Below, piece after piece: positions 44,739 through 54,311 of a DNA stretch of 64,000 bases. The position numbers and the translations under genes are program-made. The stretch spans positions 3,040,316-3,104,315 of the forward strand of contig CM074808.1 of NCBI GenBank assembly GCA_037447605.1, in the 5' to 3' direction. Under the pieces are notes generated by a model, which did not search any database, was not told the origin of the DNA, and saw only the letters and a list, made by a program, of their open reading frames with translations. This stretch comes from Zygnema circumcarinatum (lineage: Eukaryota; Streptophyta; Zygnematophyceae; Zygnematales; Zygnemataceae). The number at the start of each line of letters is the position of its first letter. The stretch's first letter is position 1.

Positions 44739-47700
44739 TCAGCGAATCCTCCGCTGCAACGTCCCGACAGGGCTGCGAAAATCAGCAACAATAGACGTGT
44801 CAGAACAAGGCAAATGAGTCCACATTCCCTGCAAAAAAGCACCAAAATTTTGTAATTTTTTGCGTCGGCATGCGTCCCCTGACCTTCAGCTTTTGGAAAG
44901 CTTCTCGAAGAGCCTCCTGCCGAACCTTTCGTTCCGGTGCCTCTACCACCATCTCCCACACCCGCCCAGTTTTGTAACCACTCTGAAAGAGCTGTAGGGA
45001 CCTTAAGGGCCCTCCTCCTTCCTCCCGAGGAACGAGCTCAAGGGCATTATCTGCTCGGGTATTAAGAGACGCCAAGTCCTTCATGTCCGAATACGACTCG
45101 CGGTCCACGAGCAGCTTGCTGCGACCCTCCTTGAAGGCGATTAGCTGCAAAGGGATTCAAAAGGTGCCGTTAACGGTCAGTCCCACAACCATTCCAGAGC
45201 GCGCTCACTGAACAGAGGCAATTCCCCCCAAACTGCAAGGATACAGTATGTAGAGTGTACAGTTTCAGTGTCCCATGTTCTACATTCTTAAAAGCTATCT
45301 TTTCTTTAAGGGGTTTAGGGCCTTTATCTCAAGGGTGGTTGCAAGGGGTGTGAAGACTCAGACCTTGGGAGGTCGTCCCATGGCATCAGTGTTGTAGATG
45401 GACGCTTTGTCCACCAGCTCGGAGTAACGTTCCAACGACTGAGCAAACAGCCGATGGGACCGCAGTTGACCCCCGACCGGAACCCCTCTTTTGGTCAAAA
45501 TTGCTCGCCTTCATTGCCAAAAGTCAACAACAAAAAGGTAAAATCAGTTAAACAGTCAGTCATCTTTCAAGTTTTTGACTTCATGAACACCTATCTCTTC
45601 GCACATTTAGACTTTGACGAGATCAAAAAGGCTTTTTAAGCTCTTCAGGAGAAAAGAAACCCCCACATACCTCATCGCCCGCATGACGGCCAAGTGCGCA
45701 TCACACACCACTCCCACCATCTCAATCCTGTACGGAAGCCTCCCCTCCTTCCCGCCCACTATGTGGCCATTCCCGGAAGTTTCCGCAGTCTCCTCCTCTC
45801 CCTCCCCTACCTGCTCCCAGTACTGTTCCTGCACGGTGCCATCTGGCAGCTTCCGATAGCCCGGTCCCAACCGGTATCGGACTTTGTGCACGTTGCGGGC
45901 CATGGCGATGGTTTGGGCGACGAAGGGTTCCCATGACATAGTTCCGTCGAAGATGACATCGCGGCCCTCGTTCAAGGCTGTGACTAACATAGAAGATGCA
46001 GCAGCCGTGGATTCGTCATGCACCTAAACAAGGGGTTGAAGATTTCAGTCCGCAAAGATCAAGTGTTGTATTATTGCCTTGCAGGATTTCTTGGGTGTTT
46101 TGCAATTGATTGATGGTATCTAAGTCAGCAGGAAGAGGATGAGAACGCAAGGGTAACAATCCTTGTAAGCACCTTAAGAAAAACCGTAGGGCAACATCCG
46201 AAGGACCACAAACATAGCCCAAAACTTGAAAGGAAATCAGTACAAACGCAAGAACGCCTTAAGTTTGCTAATCTGAAAAGGGTACAAGCCATACATACCA
46301 TCTGTGCGACACTCGCAACATCACCGGCGCTTTGTTCCAAAAGTGCCTTGTAGACCACATCTTTCTCCTTAAAAGCGTCCGCTTCAACAATAACCGCAGT
46401 CTGTGCAATCTTCGACCAGAATGGCCTGCCAAAAAAAACGGGGAGGGAAAGCAAGCGAGAAGGAGAGAGAGAGAGAGAGAATGAAGAGACGAAAAAGATG
46501 AGGAAGGAGAAAAATCTCCAATTACGTACTCTTACATTCACGCCTGCTTCTCATCCAGCATCATTCCATTCACCATCATTCAGGTGACCGTGGAAAAAAG
46601 CACCCCATGAACGACTGCTTTTCTCTCACGTCTTCATGACCTCCCCGGCGACGGTCGACTTTCCGGCGCCCATCCCCCCTCCCAGCATGAGCAGGACGGG
46701 GCATCTGACAGAGTCGTCCGCGGGCACCATCACTTCGCCTTCCGTCGGAATGCCGGAGCCCCCTTTGTTGTTTTGGTGGAGCATTTTCATTTCCTCCAAG
46801 AGCACGGAAAGCTTCCTCTGAGGGCCCAAGTGGTCCAGCACCTTCTTGAAACGCTGCGCGCTGCACACACATTCAGCCCGCCCTGCATTGATATCACGTT
46901 TGATAAAGCAAATTTTACAATCGAGGATGTGTTAAACCCAGTGTAGAATGTTCGATGCGCAAAAGCGGTATCCTCGATAACTTTGGCATACCCTTACTAT
47001 TCATTTACCGCTTTAGATACTTAAGGGCCTGACAATATTGAAAACCAAAGAAATAACGCACCGTGTTGCTATGAGCACGGCGTCTTTGAATGAGTATTTC
47101 CTTTTTGGTCCTTTGATGATCTGCAAGCCTCCTCAGCCAAAATGTCATGCTCCCAAAACAAAACCTTCACCCTCACGATCTCCGTCCCTCCTCCGCATTC
47201 CAACCCACCAAATACCTCTCACAAGTCCTCGTTTCCATAGCTTCCGACCCTTCCCACTGATCCCCATAGCATTCCCGAGCCCTTCCCCATTGCTGATTGT
47301 ATGAACCTCATTTCCAACAAACCCTAGCAGCTACCTGCTCCACCATGATCCCTGCATGTTTCCAATGGAACGCGAAGTAAGTGAGCATGCACGCGTCGAG
47401 CTCCTCCACAAAGTCCCGCACGAGGCGGGCGCTCTCCTCCTGCGAAACTTCCGCGCAGGCGCTGGCCGCGAGCAGCAGGACCTGCTCCCGGCTCTTGTCC
47501 GCCGCCGTCTTGTCGCCCCGCACGTAGTCGTCCGCCGCCTGCGCCACCGCCGCCGCGACGCTCCCCCCGCCGGCGAGCCCGAGCTGCCGCACTGCGCGCC
47601 ATGCACCGCCATGCAAGCCGGCGGTTAGGGTTGGGTTTTCCGGCTGGAACCGGGAACTGCCGCCACATGACATGGAACTGCGGCCCGTTCGACGGTTCCC

Positions 47701-48703
47701 GTGGCCAATAACGGGACTGAGCGGGCGAGCGCAGAGCAGGACCGTGAAAAAAGGAAGTGATGAGAAACACGGGTCTGGACAAAATCTCTGATCCGTACAT
47801 TGTCGGCAGCCAATCAGAGAACGAGAAAAGTCCTACAAATAAATCGACCGGCTGACTAACGTCCAATCAAACGGCTTCGGAAGTACGAGGATCTCCTGTC
47901 CGTACGTGGTCCCCAACCCTCACATCTAGCCGTACGCGTCCGTACAATCTTTCCGACTCGAGGACACCGGTCCAGAAACAGCAACAAGACAATGAAAAAC
48001 GACAAACTAAAGTGACGGTGGGTTTCCAGTTTTGCCCTCCCTCGCTCCCACAAGTTGGAGCACCAACTTAAGAAGATGGTCGCAAGCATGAAACCATCGA
48101 TACGGAATTTGTTCAACAAACGGAACTCGTCTAGCGCTCATACGGTTCCACAATTGAGGGTCGAAAAATTTGAAGATTAAGCCCATGTTGGAACGCCCTG
48201 ATGGCAATTCGCGATGTTGGTTTTCAGACTTTCCTGGTTGAGCATGGACAGGGAAGTCTGAGCCTGCTGAGATTGAAGATTTTACTGTACTCATTTTCCC
48301 TATTTTGAAACCCATCGAACGGCAGACGGTGGAGCATGTCGCACCCTCCAGAACTTCTACTTTCTCCTTTTTCACGCTATCATCATCAGCAGATCAAACA
48401 CAAGAGCATGCGAGAGGGGACTGCAGTGGGCAAAACATAAGAGGAAACTCGACAGATAAGGGAGAGGTAAGGGAACGCTGACGTCAGCCCTAACCAGAGG
48501 CCGAAGCACCCACCGACATATTCACCGAACTTCTCGATGCTCTTCACTTCGCCTCCGCCGCCGCCATCGGCCTTGGGAGATAGCCTCTGCCTGCTCGCTC
48601 GCCACGTGGTCAGCAGCCACCTCCGCGTGAGCTCTACTGCCAGCGCGACACCTGTCAGCCCGAGCAGCAGGGGGCCCCGCCCAGACTTGGATCGACCCGC
48701 CAT
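44739..48703 (-). CDS. Membrane-anchored zeta-type P-loop kinase (plant zeta-toxin-domain family)
   Basis: Eight exons join in frame to 541 residues: 48703-48514, 47591-47335, 46853-46630, 46425-46299, 46023-45671, 45487-45364, 45144-44884 and 44828-44739. Residues 10-32 (GPLLLGLTGVALAVELTRRW) form one hydrophobic segment, probably a membrane anchor. A helical middle part precedes the kinase: Walker A GGGMGAGKST at 207-216, VIVEADAFKEKDVVY (an acidic catalytic/substrate motif), and RDVIFDGTMSWEPFV, then VGGQLRSHRLFAQSLERY. The zeta/PezT fold phosphorylates small molecules, and bacterial members are toxins. Eukaryotic plant members have long extra regions and no antitoxin partner, so a housekeeping kinase role is more likely; the substrate is unknown. 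The acceptor of exon 6 was chosen to keep the VGGQLRSHRLFA motif. The last exon (29 residues) is the least certain. Confidence 0.82.
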
Positions 48704-49376
48704 GGCCTCAAGCACGTGGAACCCGGATCGGCTCATGCATGCAGGCACGAAGTCGAGCTCCGCCGCCCCCTGGCCATGGCTGCCCCCCTCTCCCTTGCCC
48801 TCCTCCCTTCTCGCCCTCCCCTCCACGCGGGGGGGTTGTACGGTATCGGATCGCCCCTCCGTCAGAGTCCCCGCAGAAAACGGAAGCTTCGTTTGTACGG
48901 GTGTCCGTACCGCCTTGTTATTCCGTTAGGGCCGTAGCGTATCGTATCTTATTGCAAGGCTTTGTCGAAGACGATATGGCGATATATTGGCTTGCGATTT
49001 CTCGATGTTTGAGTATGCTCGATGCGATATATTTCGAATATCGATCTCTACCCGGGCCCATCGCATCATGAACCGTCGACAGATGTCACGTTCACATAGA
49101 ACTTAACGCTGTTCCGTTTCCGACCCGATTTCCAAATTCCGTGCATGTAGCTGCTGCGTTCAACTGCCGCCCCGGCGCCCGCCGGTACGGTGACGTCCCC
49201 TCCCGCCGGTGCGAGAGATTCGCTCGTGCGAGTCGGACGCCTTTCCCTCACCAGCGCTAGGGATGGATGTTAGCAAAAATTTTTAGAAGGCAAGCCGTTT
49301 TATAAAACACTTTTAGAATGTTCGTACATTCATACGGTCGTGCGATCGTACGGCAGCCTCTTTGACGGGCCAGCTC
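48704..49376. promoter_or_regulatory. Upstream region of the kinase gene
   Basis: GC-rich near the start codon, then AT-richer. It holds several GTACGG words (near 48838, 48896, 48906, 49182, 49345). No gene is seen. Confidence 0.35.
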
Positions 49377-50140
49377 CAGGCCTCCTCAAATAGGGGAGTT
49401 TGACCTAATATAGGGGACTTCCCCTAAACTGGTTTGAAAAAAATCGTAAATAATACATGTACGGACAACAAATACGTACGGTTATGTACGCCCTTTTCGC
49501 GGGCATGATATTTTTGAGTACTGTAGTTTGAAGCAGTTCTAAAGCTGTCGTCTTGTTGAGCCTCGACCTAGTAGCAACAACAATGGAGTAAGGACAATTT
49601 GTATTTCATTTTCAATTTCAATTCGTATTTCAGATTTTTTTGTTGTTGCTGAAACCAGGGAGGTTATGGTTTGGAATTTAGTTTTGTGAGGAGGTTTCTA
49701 TAGTATGATAGGTTCTAAGAAGGTGATGTTTGGAGTAATTCATGATAAATGGAAATAGATGTGAAGAGCTTTGGCTAGGGCCTGCAAATATTTGATGCAG
49801 TTGGGTCTTCGATGAGTAGCTATATGTTGTGATTGCCAAATGCACGTGTGTTCTGATTGATTGGTAAAAAATCCAATCTACAAAAGTCGAAGAGTTTGCG
49901 CCAATTTTTAAAGCCGTGTTGTTAAGCCAACAAGTAGAGTTCATGTACCTGTGATGACATCGCCATCGTGAGTGCAATGCCAATCCATTTTACGTTTGTT
50001 TTAACCAAATGGCTTTTTTTAGAGCCTTTTATGGTGTTTAAGGTAAGACCCCCTAAACTGATGCCTATGTGTCCCTTGAATAAGCTATTTACGCTATTTG
50101 AGGGAGACCCCTTATTTGAGGAAGTCTGGCCAGCTCCATT
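49377..50140. mobile_element. Repeat family A element with TIR-like ends, copy 2
   Basis: The left end (CCTCCTCAAATAGGGGAGT near 49380) and the reverse complement of the right end (ACTTCCTCAAATAAGGGGTCT near 50110-50135) form imperfect terminal inverted repeats. CCAGCTCC lies outside both ends in the same orientation and may be a target duplication. The core 49825-49985 matches the element at 29170-29505. It is non-coding. Confidence 0.5.
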
Positions 50141-50263
50141 CGCAACTGGAACCTAACCTAATTTTGAGATGGCACAACCGTACGACCGTACATTCAGTTC
50201 AACTTCCATGTTCGTACGAAATTTTAAAAGTGTTCTAAAACTCTAAAACTCCCGATTATTAAA

Positions 50264-51201
50264 GGGTAGTGATATTTCCACCCCTTTTTTGGATCCAAAC
50301 ACCCCTTCCCGGCCGGGCAGATTTCAAAAAGGATTAAAAACGGAAAATGCTTTTTTCACACCTTTTTGGAATCGATACCCACCCTCCATCGGCAGATTGT
50401 ATTTTTGCGAAACAAGGAAAATTATAACCCTTCACTCCATTTGAATATCCCGCTTACCTGATTTTTTTTTCACGCGTGCGGTCAATCGCAGCCGTCGATT
50501 CCCTCGCAGATCGCAACGAGGCAGATCACTATTTCATCTGCAGCCGGGCTCGGTCACAGCGAATGGCACGGGCCCACGTATCTTGCCAAAGTCGTCTCAA
50601 AAATTTGTCCGTACAAATATCGTACGGTCGTACCAAAAATTTTGTACATTGAGAGTTTGGACCAATCAAAATTTTCCACGTCAAAAATTTAACACGTGGC
50701 AAATGTTGATTGGCTGGGAGCTGACAATAGAACAAGATCTCGGGCCGAGGTACGCGCGCACTCGCAAGTGCGATCCGGCTTTGACGGGACTCGTGGGCGC
50801 TTTCCATTCGCTGAGATCAAGGCCGGCTGCAGATCGAACGGTGATCTGCAGTGGTGCGATCTGCGAGGGAATCGACAGCTGCGATTGACACACACGTGTG
50901 AAAGACGGACACCCGCGAACGATCTCGTGGCGAACGGATCTTCCGCTCCGAGCGGATTCGGGCAGGCAGATATTTCTTTCCCTCAAAAAAAAAATTCAGG
51001 TAGGCGGGATACAGTATTCAAAATGCGGTGACGGGGTATCATTTTCCTTGGTTAGCAAAAATAAAATCAGCCGACGGAAGAAGGTGGGTATCGATTCCAA
51101 AAAGGTGTGAAAAAAGCATTTTCCGTTTTTAATCCCTTTTGAAATCTGCCCGGCCGGGAAGGGGTGTTTGATCCAAAAAAGGGGTGGAAATATCACTACC
51201 C
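50264..51201. mobile_element. Foldback/hAT-like non-autonomous element, copy 1 (8-bp TSD TTATTAAA)
   Basis: The ends are perfect inverted repeats beginning GGGTAGTGATATTTCCACCC. The inverted similarity continues about 200 bp (including CCCGGCCGGGCAGATTTCAAA) and more weakly to about 330 bp on each side, so the element can fold into a long hairpin. TTATTAAA at 50256-50263 repeats at 51202-51209, an 8-bp target duplication typical of hAT-superfamily insertions. There is no transposase. A second copy is at 61651-62601. Confidence 0.85.
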
Positions 51202-52448
51202 TTATTAAAACGTTCTAATAGGGGGTGTCAGACTTAAAAAATTTCAGTACGCGTGTTCGTAAGTTTGACATCAGAACGAGTACTCCAGCATAATCGCGAT
51301 CCTTCTGCGGCGGAGTACTTTCGTAACCTTTTTTTTCGTAACGCTTTTCGTAAGATTTTGTTAAGTCTGACACCCCCTAATAGTGAAATCTAAACTCTAA
51401 AAAGTCACTTGTACGGACTTCCGTCCATCCCTAATCGCCTAATCGGCCTCTCGCCCGCCCGCCCGCCCGCCCATCGTACGGCACAGATCTCTCGCCAGAT
51501 AAAGTCCACCCACCGACTGACGTCATCCCTTGTCCGGTCAGCAACCTCGGGCACCAAAAGACGTCACTAGCACGTGTGTGGTAATGAGATCCGCTCCGTC
51601 TTTGTCTGAACGTTTGTCCTCTCCACCCACTCCCTCTCCTCCCCCCTCTCTCCCCCTCTCTCTCTCTGTCTCCCGCCCTTCCTCTCCCCTTTCTCCTCGG
51701 CCTCGGGGCAAACAGAGAGGCGTTTGACAAGAGATTAGGGTTAGGGACGCAGCTCCGGTGATGCCTGGGAGGCGGAATGCTGAATAGGTCGCAGAAATCG
51801 AAAGATTTTATTCGCAAGGTGTACGTTTCTACATACAAAGATCGCTGGTGGCAGAGTTAGGGCGCGCTTCATAATTGAACCCTGAGCTCTAGGCGTTGTA
51901 GGGCTTGAATAACGGTAAGAACGAGGTTTTTTGGAAAAAATTGTAATGTTTTGACATCAGGAACGCGTTTAGGGTTTTGAGCGAGCAAGGCGATTGATAT
52001 ATATACTTACCTCCCTCAGTCGTTTCCTAAACAAGTGGATGTTCTGAAGCCATTTTTTCTCAGTCGATCCATTCTTAGCAGATATTATTTTTATATCGTT
52101 TCTCCTGCAATCGAACGCCCTGTGTGCGCTTGTTGAAAGCTATTGACACGGATACATTTACAATTGTTCCGGGATGCAGGAACAATGTTTTCGAGGAGCA
52201 TGCTAGTCAAACCTCGAGAATCCCAGTGCAGGTATTCAGGTTCATACCATAAAGCTTGAACATTTCTGGCTACAAAGGGTCCCTCCCTCCCTCCCTCCTG
52301 TTCTCGATATAGTATATTGAATTGATACTTCTTCACGTAAAAAGAAGAAGTTTTGCAGCTGTAGCTATCATCCGGATGTTTATGCGAAACTCGTAATGAA
52401 TCAAAGTTTCCAATCTGTTTCAATGTCTGACAGCTATAGCTGCTTTCG
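50690..52448. repeat. 1.76-kb direct repeat, left copy (contig end)
   Basis: Nearly identical to 52459-54219, with one substitution near 50706/52475 and a 2-bp indel near 51171/52940 seen by eye. The left copy ends exactly at the N gap. It contains the right half of the foldback element plus about 1.2 kb of non-coding sequence. Confidence 0.95.
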
Positions 52449-52458
52449 NNNNNNNNNN
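52449..52458. other. Assembly gap of 10 N
   Basis: Ten N in a row. Sequence before the gap (ending GCTGCTTTCG) matches 54211-54219, and sequence after it matches 50690 onward, as expected when two overlapping contigs are placed end to end. Confidence 0.98.
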
Positions 52459-54219
52459 TAACACGTGGCAAATTTTGATTGGCTGGGAGCTGACAATAGA
52501 ACAAGATCTCGGGCCGAGGTACGCGCGCACTCGCAAGTGCGATCCGGCTTTGACGGGACTCGTGGGCGCTTTCCATTCGCTGAGATCAAGGCCGGCTGCA
52601 GATCGAACGGTGATCTGCAGTGGTGCGATCTGCGAGGGAATCGACAGCTGCGATTGACACACACGTGTGAAAGACGGACACCCGCGAACGATCTCGTGGC
52701 GAACGGATCTTCCGCTCCGAGCGGATTCGGGCAGGCAGATATTTCTTTCCCTCAAAAAAAAAATTCAGGTAGGCGGGATACAGTATTCAAAATGCGGTGA
52801 CGGGGTATCATTTTCCTTGGTTAGCAAAAATAAAATCAGCCGACGGAAGAAGGTGGGTATCGATTCCAAAAAGGTGTGAAAAAAGCATTTTCCGTTTTTA
52901 ATCCCTTTTGAAATCTGCCCGGCCGGGAAGGGGTGTTTGGGATCCAAAAAAGGGGTGGAAATATCACTACCCTTATTAAAACGTTCTAATAGGGGGTGTC
53001 AGACTTAAAAAATTTCAGTACGCGTGTTCGTAAGTTTGACATCAGAACGAGTACTCCAGCATAATCGCGATCCTTCTGCGGCGGAGTACTTTCGTAACCT
53101 TTTTTTTCGTAACGCTTTTCGTAAGATTTTGTTAAGTCTGACACCCCCTAATAGTGAAATCTAAACTCTAAAAAGTCACTTGTACGGACTTCCGTCCATC
53201 CCTAATCGCCTAATCGGCCTCTCGCCCGCCCGCCCGCCCGCCCATCGTACGGCACAGATCTCTCGCCAGATAAAGTCCACCCACCGACTGACGTCATCCC
53301 TTGTCCGGTCAGCAACCTCGGGCACCAAAAGACGTCACTAGCACGTGTGTGGTAATGAGATCCGCTCCGTCTTTGTCTGAACGTTTGTCCTCTCCACCCA
53401 CTCCCTCTCCTCCCCCCTCTCTCCCCCTCTCTCTCTCTGTCTCCCGCCCTTCCTCTCCCCTTTCTCCTCGGCCTCGGGGCAAACAGAGAGGCGTTTGACA
53501 AGAGATTAGGGTTAGGGACGCAGCTCCGGTGATGCCTGGGAGGCGGAATGCTGAATAGGTCGCAGAAATCGAAAGATTTTATTCGCAAGGTGTACGTTTC
53601 TACATACAAAGATCGCTGGTGGCAGAGTTAGGGCGCGCTTCATAATTGAACCCTGAGCTCTAGGCGTTGTAGGGCTTGAATAACGGTAAGAACGAGGTTT
53701 TTTGGAAAAAATTGTAATGTTTTGACATCAGGAACGCGTTTAGGGTTTTGAGCGAGCAAGGCGATTGATATATATACTTACCTCCCTCAGTCGTTTCCTA
53801 AACAAGTGGATGTTCTGAAGCCATTTTTTCTCAGTCGATCCATTCTTAGCAGATATTATTTTTATATCGTTTCTCCTGCAATCGAACGCCCTGTGTGCGC
53901 TTGTTGAAAGCTATTGACACGGATACATTTACAATTGTTCCGGGATGCAGGAACAATGTTTTCGAGGAGCATGCTAGTCAAACCTCGAGAATCCCAGTGC
54001 AGGTATTCAGGTTCATACCATAAAGCTTGAACATTTCTGGCTACAAAGGGTCCCTCCCTCCCTCCCTCCTGTTCTCGATATAGTATATTGAATTGATACT
54101 TCTTCACGTAAAAAGAAGAAGTTTTGCAGCTGTAGCTATCATCCGGATGTTTATGCGAAACTCGTAATGAATCAAAGTTTCCAATCTGTTTCAATGTCTG
54201 ACAGCTATAGCTGCTTTCG
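52459..54219. repeat. 1.76-kb direct repeat, right copy (contig start)
   Basis: Repeats 50690-52448 in the same order and orientation. It begins inside the foldback element, whose left half is missing here (right end at 52972, followed by TTATTAAA), and runs into the 5' flank of the ethylene receptor gene. Confidence 0.95.
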
Positions 54220-54311
54220 TTTGATCTGGGGGTGCCAGATCGTACAAAACAGCAACTTATTGACCTTGAGCCGACAGCACCTTCCCTACCGTGGTTGAAA
54301 GGCTTAGAAAT

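Noticed and set aside
52091-52576. 161-codon frame running through the N gap
   Set aside because: It spans the assembly gap, and its intact counterpart at 53862-54359 has no recognised domain.
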